Part shown: piece by piece, positions 45,699 through 57,962 of the stretch
How positions within the stretch are numbered: position 1 is the stretch's first letter
Layout: every line of letters begins with the position of its first letter
Origin: Leucocoprinus leucothites
Taxonomy: Eukaryota > Basidiomycota > Agaricomycetes > Agaricales > Agaricaceae
DNA length: 64,000 nt
NCBI GenBank assembly: GCA_013368445.1
Contig: JAACJO010000024.1
Coordinates: 186,001 to 250,000 of the forward strand
Reading direction: 5' to 3'
Notes under the pieces: generated by a model
Database searches by the model: none
Told to the model about the DNA's origin: nothing
Seen by the model: only the letters and a program-made list of their open reading frames with translations
Made by a program: the position numbers and the translations under genes

Positions 45699-47052
45699 TA
45701 TGAAATTGTTAATTTCAATGATATAGTCAATATATTGGGTGACTGTATACACATTAAAGAACCCTACTATAAGACCCTAGTATAATACCCATATTCACAA
45801 AAGCATAGCACATTTGTGAAATAATCATTAATAATCAAGAGTAACAAGAGGCTATGGGATGACATCAAGACTTAGCAAACATGGTTGGGATGTGTACCCT
45901 ATGACCCTTTGTGATCTTAGCCTGTAACCTGGGCATTGATCCAGTCAAAGTCATTCTTGAAAGAACAATTACAGACTAACTAATCAGAGAATCAAAGGCT
46001 TAGCCTTCTGATCCAGGCAGGCACTTGTGCACATTCACAGAAGTCCTATCATTTCAACATCACTACAAAAGAAATATACCCTTTTGTGAAAGACAGAGAA
46101 ATTCTGCATGGCCACTGAATGACCCACTTGACTATAGAACCAGATTAGTGGAAACTAACAGGATGTATCAGCACTTGATTACTGACTAGTAGACATTGTT
46201 ACAGTCAGGAACAAGCTTTCATGGAATAAGGCAACAATCAGCAGTGATAAGAATCTCATGATATCAGATAAGCAGGGGTAAGCACACCTTCACAAAAAGA
46301 TGTGTCAGCACTTAAACCCCAAAGAAAACCCAGAGATACTCCCATTGGACAACCTTTCAATAATCTCCTTTTATTATCGACAATGTATATGTGTCATTCA
46401 TGTAATTACTCCTTTAGCACTTTCACAAAACCAATATAAACCTTTCTCAAGCATATAGTCAAGCAAGGAATCTCACCTGCCAAGGCTACACTTAGAGACT
46501 GTTCCACACAATGTATCTGAGTGAGTAGTAGAAAGTGTATCAAGTGTCCTTCAGTCATAGACCATTAAAGAATTGGAAAACACCTTTCAAGAAAGAACAT
46601 TACTGTGAGATTCATATAAGTTCAGAGTGTGAAGAAGTCTGGAAAAGACTTATAAGCTGTATATTGTATCTAGTATCCAGGAGTAGTGCTAGTCAGTGTC
46701 AGTTGTATTGTGATAGTGCTAAGTGTTAGCAAAAGTGACAATTCATGAATACTGGTCTATTACACTTCTGCATTCTAAGGGACTTGTAGTTGTACAGCAT
46801 TGCATAACAAGGATCATCAAGTACCTTTCATGAACTGGTCATTCCAGTACAAAACTGGTCTACAGACAACTTCAATTATCTATCATTATCAACCTTTGTG
46901 CTTTCATGAGGCATCCTTCTTTATTGATTAACCTTCCACAAACTTTTATTGAGTTTAGGAGTGTTGGTTGTTATTGTTACTATTGTTACCTATCATTCAC
47001 TATCTGACTACATTGCATTCACTACCTTAACAATCACATTTCTGCCTCTTTA
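45699..47052 (-). repeat. LTR-B copy 2, uninterrupted
   Basis: About 1354 bp homologous to 8474-10530. It shows the empty site for the solo LTR-A (GCACTTGATTACTGAC near 46172). It differs from copy 1 mainly by C/T and G/A changes. Confidence 0.65.
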
Positions 47053-47289
47053 CTGTACAATCTTGGGATGCTAGAGGCACCATTTTATCAGCATTGAATG
47101 TATTTTCCCTCCTTGGCACAATATGTATCTGTCATCTCAATTCTTGGCACTATGTAGCAAACACACTGCCACTATGGCAAGCCTTTTGACACCTAAAATC
47201 CTTCTGAGAGACTAGCAAGCTAATGCACATAATTTTGGGTGTAACCCTAGTGTGATGCAATACTATAGCAACAACAGAAAGAATATCCA

Positions 47290-48029
47290 AGCATTTCTTG
47301 TCCCTTGGCCCATATTCCACAGGATTTCTGTTATTGAAAGGTATTTACAATTATTTATTCCTAAGACATGGGGTGAAATACAACCCAAGCTTTGACCCAA
47401 TTCACTGATGAAGCTGCAGTGGTTCAAGAACAATGGGTTTTCACATGCAGTTATTTCACAACTCAAACAGACTGTGATTGACTGGTGGGAGCAAAACTAC
47501 CAACCAGACCTCACACCTGACTCAGGAAGTGACTCAGCAGTATGTAATCCCATCTCTATTAATGTTAATTCTTACTGTTAATTTAGCAAGTCACTAACAG
47601 ATATATAAAGAAACCCACCATAGCAAAATCAACAGCAGGGAAACTTGATGACATTTGCACTTACATGAAAGAGCCAGTCATCCAGTCTTCAACAGTCATT
47701 GATTCAGGGGGTATATAAAGTGGTGGAATACTACAGCAACCAGTAGTCTTGCAAGGATTGGAATAAACCACTGCAGTGCTCCAGGTGCATATATTTCTCA
47801 CACTCAATCCTTCCTTATCCAATATCTACTAGCATTATCTATTGATGCCAAGTGGGCATTTTCAGTTGGCTAACAACAGATCAATTTTATGCAACACAAT
47901 ATGTCTCCAAGCACTTTTGAAGCTCAGATGGGTCTTGGGTCATGGTTTGGAAGCCCACTCTTCCCAGGTATCAAGGCAGCTGCAGCAATCATTGAAGGTA
48001 AAGTATCAGAAGATTCAGATGAGGAATGA
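47290..48029 (+). pseudogene. hAT transposase C-terminal relic
   Basis: One frame reads WFKNNGFSHAVISQLKQTV (47410 on), typical of the region before the hAT dimerisation domain. Next come KPTIAKSTAGKLDDICTYM and then KWWNTTATSSLARIGINH (about 47715). The dimerisation domain follows: AKWAFSVG-stop-QQINFMQHNMSP and GLGSWFGSPLFPGIKAAA, ending in an acidic tail at TGA 48027. This is the classic hAT C-terminus, but the DDE core is not present. Frameshifts and stops make it a relic. Confidence 0.6.
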
Positions 48030-50377
48030 GTTGATAAGCACTGCTATCTGTAAGCTTTGGGCTAAATGAAAGAAAAAATGTATTTGTATGATCTATGAGT
48101 CCATTTGCTATCTCAATTTATATGTTGTTCTGTAGCCTCAGTCAATGTGTTTCTAATGAGCCCACTTCAATAGAAATCGACCAAGAATTGAGGAAGATAT
48201 GGTGAGTTGAGAGTGAATACTAATTGCCCAACATATTTCCCAGGCACATGACTTCTCATGTGCTGGGAATTTTCCATAGAGTACCAGCAATCAGGGTACA
48301 TACACACCTGTTTGGGACAGACATTTTAAAAATATGATGGGTTGATGGTGACTAAATATTTAGCTCCCAGCCAAGTCTGATGTTTACTCAATGTTGAGGA
48401 TGAACATTTTTTGACACTCAAATGATATTGAGACTTAGCTAACACTCAAGCAAGACTTAGGAAACACTCAAATGAGACTTCCACAACAATTGGTAAATCA
48501 ATTCCCATGGTTTCTCACTGTCACATATGCAGCAGCTTACAGCTACATTATTTGCTTATATGTTTGCTGATACACTGCTGTCAACATCAACAAGGACCAA
48601 TAAATGTTTGCAGAAAAACTATTATTCAGAATGTAAGATACAATGAGGGCATGACAAGAGGTATGTGAAAAATATATCTAATTAATCCTGTTTATCCTAT
48701 GGTGCAGGTTACCTAGACACTGCTAGTTTGGTGCAAGTGCCAATTTGGTTTGGACCTTAACTGAAAAATAATTAAATTAAATTAAATTAGAAATTACAAA
48801 TAACCTCTTGGGCACCTGCAACACTGTCGCCAGTATAGGGGGCCAAATTCATTATTTATGGCTCATCAGTGTGTAAAAATCCTTGTAGCCACATCAAACC
48901 AAAGTTCTAGCATCCAGTTTGAGGCAGTACTACTGCATTCCAGAGGTTCCTACTGTCATTTTGGATTTCTTTAGATGATTAGTAATACACTACTTTAGGA
49001 AGTACCTTCCATATATGGATACCATGACATCACTCTGCCAATTCCCAAGAGCTTTCATGAAATAACTCTGTCAATTTTGGCTGGAATAAAAAGTTGTCTA
49101 TACAATTTGCTCAGACTGATGAAAGGAGCATTTTGTATAGAGGAATAAAAAATGGGACAAAATCTGCATCCCTTATTTCGTTTGCACCAAAGTAGCAGTG
49201 TTTAGGTGACCTGCACCATAGTCCATTATCTCCTTGAGCTCTATGCAGTCTGCTAAGAGGGTGTAAGTCATGGAATTGAGGGACACTAGAAGAGAAGGAC
49301 TTACTAAAAAGGCAACATGGGCACAGCACTTGTAATCCAACTTGATGTGAGCTCACTTGAGAATATTCAATACGTTCTGAGTGGGTTGAACAATGTTCTG
49401 AGCTGGAATTTCCTGTGGCTCTGTCCCCAGAAAAGAGTCCTTAATCTAAAAAGGAGATTAGTTGGAGTCTCAGGGCCAGAAGTTCAACTCACCTTGGTCT
49501 TGATGTGCTCTGGCAACTGTTGTGCTTCAAACCAAAGAGTGCCATGATCATAGACATCTTCAAGTCCACCTACATACTTGGAGGATAACCAATTCCCAGC
49601 TCATTCTGCACCATTTTCTGAACACAAAGGTCAGCAGTGAACAGTTATTGTGGAAAATACTCATAACAATTGGTCTTGAGGGTTGCCAAGTTTGCATTGA
49701 CAGCTTTGGTCAGCATCTCTACTAGAATGAGAGAACCAAGAGACAACATTACCTCTTACTGAGGGGGAGCACAAACCCATGTCCCCTCCAAGAGGAGGCC
49801 ACTGAGGTTGAGGAGAGGAGGGATAAAGGGGGTGGACACTTTGAGCAATGAGGTAATTGGGGGTGGAAGAGTGCCAATATGCCACAAGTCCCATTGATTC
49901 ATTTTGACCTGGCATGTTTCATGTGACCTTTGAACTTTGCAGAACTTCAGACTTATGAAATTCACCAAGTCCACTTGAGTCTTGAATGATATTAGTTAGG
50001 CTATTATTCAGCCAATATCAGGGTAACATCTAGTAGATGTTTAACAAAGTATCATTTGATTCTTGAATTAAGTAACACTCAAATCAATATAAATTCAATG
50101 TAAGGGCAACTGTTAGCATAGTATCTAGTCCCTGAATTGTCAAGGAATACTAATCTGAGGGTTAGTCAATTGTCATCCCGTAACATCAACTAAATATTTA
50201 GTATCCTGAGGATTTGGTAAATATCAAACTTGAATGGGTATGTACATACTTGCTGGGGATAGTTGTACAGGGATTGAAACATAACACTAATATCATATCA
50301 TGCAACACAGGACCCAAAATGGGTGTGAGTTGACATATCATAACACATCAAAAATCTCTAGTTATTCTTATTGCTGT
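48030..50377. other. Gene-free; minor repeats
   Basis: No gene is recognised. 48415-48485 has three irregular repeats around ACACTCAA...GAGACTT. 48766-48789 is an ATTAA microsatellite. The palindrome CTAAATATTTAG occurs at about 48352 and 50209 with partly similar, inverted flanks, which may mark the ends of an old element. Confidence 0.35.
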
Positions 50378-50987
50378 ATGGCAGACCCAAACAGTCCTCA
50401 TTGTGTCATATCACAATACTGTACCAGCTGCAAGAGGGATCATGATATATTACTATTCAAGTCACACAAAACTGGCTATTAAAAAACATGTAAGGATTGC
50501 TCTGAACATAATGCTCAGTACTATGCAGCCTCCAAGAAAGGGTCAAATAAACACAAGAGTGATGGTGCCAATCCCATGACTGTCAACATGCAGGATGACA
50601 GTGGGAGCCCTGACATTGAAGAAGTTGATGGATTATCAGAGCTGTCAGTCAACACATTCCTTGAAGTTATTGAGGCTGGGATAGAAGAACTGGTCAAGCT
50701 AGAAGCCAAAGTGGATCTGTCAGGAGTCATAGATGAGGTGGGGCATAAGAAGGAGCTGAGCAAGTATGCAGAGCAAGTGGCTGAAAAAGTTTATGAGATA
50801 ACTCAATATCACTTCTGGTACAATCATCAAATTCTATTTATGACTTGATACGAGAAACTAACAATGTAACAATCCAGTTACCACAGCTACTATTGTTCAA
50901 AGAGTGAAAGGAAAACACAGTTTGCATTTGATTGTGCTCAGTCAAGGGAGCATCAACACAAACCCAAAAAAAGGAAGATGGGGTCAA

Positions 50988-51677
50988 TGTTATAAACATT
51001 GACTTGATTGACGCCAACTGTGACTTGATCATTCTAGACACTGACACAGCCACCTGGTCTGAAGCAACCCTACTCAATTGGGAGGAATACATTGGGAAAT
51101 TCGACATCAAGGAAGAAAGATTTGATGTTGATTGGGACAAGTATGTCATCACAAGGATAAGGAGGAATGGTTTTGCAGTTTGATTCAGAGTGGACTAACA
51201 GGATAGATGAACAGACAATGATAGTTTTATGGACATTGCATTTGGGTCTGAACAATCAAACATCTAACTATGATAGCTGTTACATCATCAGTGGACAGTT
51301 CAGTATTTATCAGAATCATAATTGTGATATCAAACTTGTAGTTGTAGTTTCATAGTTTGATATTGTTTTGGTTAGTTAGTATTTAAGAACTTTGTATTAG
51401 GAAGATTAAACACAAGTTTAATCTTTCCTTTGTTTCCCAGAATCACTTGTGTTTACTCACCCTGCCTTGAATCCACTTGTGACATTGTTGTTGTCTCAAA
51501 CTTTGCACTACCTTTGACTTACCTTAAGTCATCTTGGCCTTCTCTTACTGGGCTTTTGAGAATACTCAAGCTCATTAATTGAAGTAGGTTAAAGACCAGC
51601 TAGCTGCTGTCTTACATAACCCAATCATGTGTTGTGACATGTGACATTACTAGGCACTCTGACTGTAAATCTTAACA
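50988..51677 (+). repeat. Solo LTR-A inside the MULE gene
   Basis: 690 bp, TG...CA, with flanks GTCAA (50983-50987) and GTTAA (51678-51682), a 5 bp duplication with one C to T change. It lacks about 12 bases of the U3 reading frame, in frame, so the frame stays open to 51183. Confidence 0.9.
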
Positions 51678-52707
51678 GTTAACTTATGAGACTGAGGTTT
51701 GATAAGCTGGTTTGAATGCCATAGTTGGCTTCATATCACCTTATCTAATGAAAGCCCTATTGCCCATATCAAAATCACTCATGCAGATGCTCATATCCCA
51801 TATTATTGTATGGAGGTCCCCATGCATATTAAGGAGCTGGTCAAAAAGAATGTACATCTGTATCCATCACAAGTGAGTGGTGTGACATTAATTATTAAGG
51901 GACCAATATATAATCTGATATCAAAACCATGATCTAGATCTGGGATCTTGTCCTTGAGAGGACTGGACCAAACCCAAGCTTTGGTCAAAAGGCCATTCAT
52001 TACCTATGGTCCAAACAAAATAAATCTCAGTGGCAGCTCAACCCAGAAGATGAACTTCTGTCATCAACTGAGCTTGTTAAACACACACAAATGGACAAAA
52101 AGGTTAAGCTGGTGCATTTGTCACAGAAGCCTGGATACAAGGCAGTTGCCTTGTCACTACCACTAATTCTTGCACAATGGAGTTCTCATATATGTGAGGT
52201 ATCTTTGGATTCAGTATGTAAGTCTATATTTGATGTGATCATTATATTCTAATTATAGACTCTAGGGAAAACCAATGGCTCAAATTATGAGGTCTTTGCA
52301 CTCCTAGGAGAGATACATGGCTCTGGATGCCCAACTGGTTATCTCTTCATTAAATCAATGGGCCAAGGCATTACAGGGGTTAAGGAATACTTTATTAAAC
52401 AATTTCTTGTACACCTTTGGGATGAGTGGGAACTCAAGCCTATCATCACACTCACAGACAAAGACCAAGCTGAAATTAATGCTTGCCAAAACACCTTTCC
52501 TGAAGCAAAGCATTAGCTCTGTTTCTGGCATTGCTCATGTACTGTGAAAACTTGACTCTCTGTCTTATGTCAACAACCCCATCACTACAATGTACTAGAT
52601 GCCAAGAAGGAGTTTTCATATATAGACAAGGACTTTGTACCTGTCACACAGGCACTGGGTCTATTATCTGTGTGTACATATACTCATACAGTCACTTGAG
52701 GCTCATA

Positions 52708-54296
52708 CAGTGGCTCAAAAAACTGTCCCAATGTTTTCGCATTTTGGACATATTTGCCAATACCAGGGCAGATATATGGCCTAGCATCCTGAAAATATTC
52801 ACACAGGTACCTTGACATATTGGGCACATATATTCCCATGATCACATGACCTTGTCCATCAATGAATTATTAATGAATTATCGAAAATATCTACTCATTG
52901 GGACAGTTTTTTGACCCCCTGTCAGCCTCCCAGTATCTACCTTGTAACATGCCAGGGGAGCATCAGGGCAGGCATGGCAGTAATAAACAAGATCATGTGA
53001 CCTTGGTTGACATGTTGAGATGGTTACAACTGTCTTTCTTCCTGCCACTACATCATGAAAGCTATCTCCTCTATCCAATACTCCCAAGTCACTTCTCTTC
53101 TCAAAGATGGCTATTCCTTGTGCCAGATTGAACATAAAACTGGTTGAGGCAAGTCTACTGTTGGGAGGATCAAGAAAGAAGTTGATGGGGACAAGGAAAA
53201 CAACAAGGGAGGACATCCTTCCAAGCTTTCTCCTCATGATAAAAAAGCAATAATTTACCAAATAACCTCTGGAAAGCTAGACAATGCTGTCCAGGCTACA
53301 ACTTTCATTAAATATACTCTGTCTGACCCTGTCACACCCCAAACTGTCAGAAATACCCTTCAGGATAATGGATTTTGCTCTGTAACCAAGATCAAATGAC
53401 CTCTACTCAAAGGCAACATTGTGAGGAACACCTTGACTTTGCATATGAACATAGGAATTGGACAGTGGAGGACTGGAAGAGGGTGTTATGGACAGATGAA
53501 ACAAAGATCAACAGGATTGGGTCAGATGGAAAGGTGTATACCTGGAAGGGGAGGGGGGAACTACTGTCAGATAGGACCACTCTCCCTACTGTCAAACATG
53601 GAGGTGGTAACATGATGGTGTAGGGGTGTATGGGGTGGAATGGGGTGGGAAAGCTGATAGAGGTTCAAGGGAATATGGATGCAGTGCAATACTGCAAGAT
53701 TTTGGACAATGGGGTGGTCAAAAGCTTTGAAAAGTTGGAGATAGAGGAGGAGGAGAGGATATTCCAGCAGGATAATGACCCAAAACACACCTCAAAACTG
53801 GGACAACAATAGTTTGTGGACAACAACATTCAAGTTCTATCATGGCCTGCACAATCCCCTGACCTAAATCCCATTGAACACCTCTGGACCTACCTGAAGG
53901 ACCAGCTGAAGGCATATGAAAGACCACCCAAGGGAGTATTTGAATTGTGGGAGAGGCTAGTAGAGGAGTGGAATAAGATTCCAGCAGAAAGGTGCCAAAG
54001 GCTGATAGAAAGCATGCCCAGAAGGATTGAGGCAGTTATCAGGGCAAGAGGAGGTCATACAAAGTATTGAGTAGGTAGATAACAGAGGGTCAAAAAACTG
54101 TCCCAATGAGTAGATATTTTCGATAATTCATTAATAATTCATTGATGGACAAGGTCATGTGATCATGGGAATATATGTGCCCAATATGTCAAGGTACCTG
54201 TGTGAATATTTTCAGGATGCTAGGCCATATATCTGCCCTGGCATTAGCAAATATGTCCAAAATGCGAAAACATTGGGACAGTTTTTTGAGCCACTG
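52708..54296 (+). mobile_element. Tc1/mariner element with ~210 bp terminal repeats
   Basis: 1589 bp flanked by TA on both sides. The left end (52708 to about 52918) and the right end (about 54087-54296) are inverted repeats of about 210 bp with only a few differences. Each repeat itself begins and ends with inverted copies of a 22 bp motif containing CAAAAAACTGTCCCAATG (52712-52733 and, inverted, 52896-52917). Long terminal repeats with two internal motifs recall IR/DR-type Tc1 elements, but here the inner motif is inverted. It is inserted in the MULE gene. Confidence 0.92.
53055..54070 (+). pseudogene. Tc1-type transposase, DD34E, inactivated
   Basis: From ATG 53055 the N-terminal helix-turn-helix region reads VTSLLKDGYSLCQIEHKTG, then GGHPSKLSPHDKKAIIYQI and TPQTVRNTLQDNGF. 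The catalytic domain has VLWTDETKINRIGSDG (first Asp), FQQDNDPKHTS (second Asp) and WPAQSPDLNPIEHLW (Glu), giving DD34E. Length is about 338 codons, normal for fungal Tc1. It is broken by TGA at 53145 and 53397, a frameshift near 53400, and TAG at 53621 and 53810, both where the family has Trp. The termini look intact, so it could be moved by a relative's transposase. Confidence 0.9.
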
Positions 54297-56090
54297 TATT
54301 TCTCTGAATCATTATAGGAGAAAGAGACTGTTGTGCCACAGAAGACAATCCCTTGCTTGAAGGTTGTATTTGGCAACAAGTTAATTCAGCCAAATCCACC
54401 CCTACCACAACCTCCAGCTGGTCACACTCCAAGTTGTCTCACTATTCAGCTTGGTGGAGTTATCAAATCTATTGTACTGCTACCTGAAGGTATCAACCTG
54501 GGTGATGGGTAAGAGGAAATGGACAATCCTACTGATGGCATGGAGGACAGCAACTCATCAGATGTACTCAAACAGGTTGAGAAACTGATAACAGCATCTG
54601 CAAATGAACAGGACATTGAAGATGGCCCTGATTGGATGTTTAATCAGGATGAAGTTGTATTAAAGAAATCCAACTATGTCTTTTGCCCAGCTGCCCATCA
54701 GCTCAGATCCTGAGACTTTTCACCTCCCACTTTTGCCAACACCCAACATTCCCACAGCAATGAGGAACCAATGCCACATCTGAGGAAATTTGCTAGAATA
54801 CTGTCTGGGAGATGTACTTATTTTGTTATGAATGGAACTTATGTGAGGTTTGGGGATACATGTGGACCTCATAGTATTCTCCTCCAATGTAGAAGCTTTG
54901 GGCATGGGTGGCTGCATCATTTCTCTCCTGGCTTCAAACAACCATGAATATTGAAAACTTTTGGTGGCAATTCAAACACATTTTCTTACAGCATGTGCAG
55001 TGTGCATGACCTGACCAAACCATATGGATTCTCATCAATTGGGTAACACTATCATATATTAACCAGATGGAACAACTTTCAGCTATGTATTGTCTCAGAC
55101 AAAGTAAATTACTAACAACATATCAGAAAACCTTCAAGAAGGTATAGTGCAAATTGGAGAAGGCATCTGTGTCAGAAACCATATATGATGTTGACATCAG
55201 CAAATGGTCATGTAACTGTGGTACCCAGAAATTTAACTTACATCATTTGTGCAAGCACCTAGTCCAAGCTGTTGAACCTCCATCAGTTGATTTTTGGGGG
55301 CAAGTCACAAGGCAATGGACTGTACCAATATACCATCATCATTTGCTGGTCCTGTGTGGGACATTGTCTGATTTGCATAATTGTCCTGTGTTCAAGGGTT
55401 CTATAACAGATGGGGATGATGTAGAATGGGATAGTGATGTGGAGACATTGAAAGGAGGCAGTGGTTGGGTAGATATGGTTGACATAGAGAATACAGCCAT
55501 GACAGCTAAAAAGTGAAAGCAAACCAAGACCAATCCTGCCAATGGGAGTGCTGACTCTGCATGCCCCACCAAGGCTCAAAAAACTGTAGAGAACTCACCA
55601 GAGGTCATTGATCTCACATGTGACTCTCCCTTGCCAAGGAATAATGGGTCCATCAATAGTGTTTCACTAGTCTTGAGTCCCAGATTTGTCCTCAGGAGCT
55701 CTTCTCTGGGCAATCTTCCAAGTGGGGATGAAGATGACCAAGTTAGTTTGTTAATCAGTTTGTACTTGCCTCAAGAACTACTCATGTTTGTTGTACTAGA
55801 TTGACTATGATGTCAAGTCCATAGAGAGCCTTGCCAATGATCTGGCAATGGTGGCTGGGATGATGAAGGCCCAGCTTTAGAATCCTAAGGCCAGCTGGAT
55901 TTGGCTGAGGTCCCTAGTCAGGCAAAATATGGGCAGAGATATCTGCCTCCTAATCCAAGATATCAAACAGGAGGAGGGTAGTGGTCGGAAACAGGACACA
56001 ACATGGGGGAGCAAGGGAGACAAGGTGGCTAGATGTCAAGTGAGAAACATGATGGGATACCAAACAGGATTATGGCATCCTGCCTCCTAA

Positions 56091-57300
56091 GAATCCCACA
56101 GAACTGTAGCTATTATGGGATGAGCTGCTGGCTTTGCTCATGTAATAGCAGGAAGTGGCCTTCAGCATACTCATGGGCTTGGGCATTGTCATTAATCAGA
56201 GTTAAGCAAGCCATGTTTTGATTACCAGTACCTCCGAGAGGCCTTTCCGAGACTTTCTCCGCAAGCTCGAGGTCACGTGAGAGGTCACATGCACAGGAAA
56301 TATGTTGGGCATTCACTTGAGTTGAGTGTTGATTGAGCAAGGGTGCCATACAATGGAAGTTGCCAGCACCCAGTGTCCAGCAGAGCAGCTGGCAAGTGGA
56401 GCTCAAATTTTCTCACCTTCATCTTCCTCTAGTGACTTGCAAATCGACACGACATCAATGTGACCACTTACCACTGCTTTTCTTTCCATACCGCATCTAG
56501 CCAAGCAACTAATGACTTACCTCCTCCACAACCTCAGCATTCCCGGCACCAGTGCTACTCCAACACCACTGACCCAGAGACCCAGTATACCTTTGCCCCC
56601 AAATTCCCAAACCTCCAACACATTAGGCAGAGAGTGTGCTCCCCCCCCAAGGCCCCAAGTTTGCACCAATGCCAACAGTGCCAAAGAGGCTGGTACTGCA
56701 AACCTCCCCCAGGAAGCAATGCCCAACCCACAGCAAGCTGCCCCCAGTAGTCTGCAACAGAATCCGCAAGGTGCGCTGTGGCCCACAGTGTCTATCTTAA
56801 ACCCTCCTATCAGAAACCAAGAGTGGCCCACCATCAACATCCCTCTCTTGGAGACTCAAGCAACAGAGGCCCGCCGGGTCCTACCTAGGACACTCTATGT
56901 GGATGACGGCAACACAACCAATCACCAGCCTATCAAAGACCAGCCAGAGCCAGCTGATGAGACCCCCTCCAAGCTGAAGTTTGAACCTATTTGACCAGGC
57001 TACAAAGCAGACCTCTTACTATTTCATAAGTTTTCCATTTATTCTCTATGTGAACAGCACATGCTGTAGTGCACTCGCTCCACCAATTTCCTCGATGCCT
57101 GGGCTGAAGGCCCTATATTGGTTGAGCTGGAGGCTCCTCATCATATCAGCTGAAGGCCACCACCCACTGAGCTAGAGGCTCTTCGTCAACTTGGCTGAAG
57201 CTGCCCTTGTTTCTTTGAACTGGAAGCTTGGCCTGGAAGTGATGGCCTTTTCCACACCATTCCCAACTGAAATCAATAGCTATAAGCCTGTCGCCTTATT
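56091..57300. other. Spacer with a Pro/Gln-rich open frame
   Basis: A 160-codon open frame (56512-56994) gives a Pro/Gln/Thr-rich product without a domain. By position it could be the gag-like ORF of the tyrosine-recombinase element that follows, or chance. The repeated phrase CTGAAGGCC/GAGCTGGAGGCTC occurs three times at 57110-57185. Nothing else is recognised. Confidence 0.25.
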
Positions 57301-57321
57301 CGCATCTCTCATTCATTATAT

Positions 57322-57715
57322 TGGCAGCCATTCCACTGGGGGGATGCAAGTACTTCATTTGGGATCGGTGTGGTAGTTGGATCACGCTGGGATGTTTGGC
57401 GGTGGGCCCCAGGAGTCAAGGTAGGACTGAAACAGGTTTACGACATTGGATGGGCAGAAGCAGTAGCAGTCAAACTGGGATTGAGGCTAGCACTAGCACT
57501 CAATCTAGTACATCCGGGCTGTTTTCTAGTGAGATCGGACAATGAAGGTGTAGTTTCAGTAGTCAACAAAGGCTGCTCATGCAGCCAATCAACAAATGGA
57601 GTCATCCAGCACATTTTCACGATGCTAGCTCCATGTGGCATGTGTCTAAGAGCAATTCACATCACCTCACATGAAAACATCACCGATGCCTTGTCATGAG
57701 GTGACATCAAAGCCT
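57322..57715 (+). pseudogene. RNase H of a DIRS-like retroelement, relic
   Basis: Readable in one frame: WGDASTSFGIGVVVGSRW (57337 on), DIGWAEAVAVKLGLRLALA, VRSDNEGVVSVVNKG and HENITDALS-TGA-GD. These are the D-E-D segments of an RNase H with the terminal ADALSRGD motif. In YR retroelements this domain sits between the RT and the recombinase. The RT itself is absent. The TGA replaces Arg (CGA). Confidence 0.65.
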
Positions 57716-57962
57716 TCCTATTAGGTTTTCCAACTGCCACCTCTCATTTATTGCTACTACTCCCAGCACACCTCTCCAGTATGCTTTCACCCCTATAATT
57801 GTTTTCCCAGTATTTGCACCCCCAACAGCACTGGTAGCACTTCCCAGCGGCCCCTCACAATCATGAGCCCCTCTTTCCCCATCAGCACTCCGACCCAACT
57901 GCTGAGTGGACGAGTGTCTTTTCCACTGGACAGGTGTCAATTCACCACCACCTTCAACCATT

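Larger units (their letters stand above)
50378..56090 (+). pseudogene. Mutator-like (MULE) transposase gene, split twice
   Basis: From ATG 50378: a Cys-rich zinc motif (YCTSCKRDH, then KTCKDCSEHN), an acidic segment, then YHSYYCSKSERKT up to 50987. After a solo LTR-A it resumes at 51683 with WFECHSWLHITL and ITHADAHIPYY. Next come HYLWSKQNKSQW, VSLDS (first Asp), a 53 nt intron at 52207-52259, TNGSNYEVFALLGE, TLTDKDQAEINA (second Asp) and LCFWHC. A Tc1 element sits at 52708-54296. Beyond it: VFCPAAHQLRS, EVWGYMW, TTMNIENFWWQFKH and the SWIM finger CNCGTQKFNLHHLCKH (about 55216). A Ser-rich tail ends at TAA 56088. Stops include TAA near 50480 and many TGA. Such proteins are cut-and-paste transposases. 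Confidence 0.85.
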
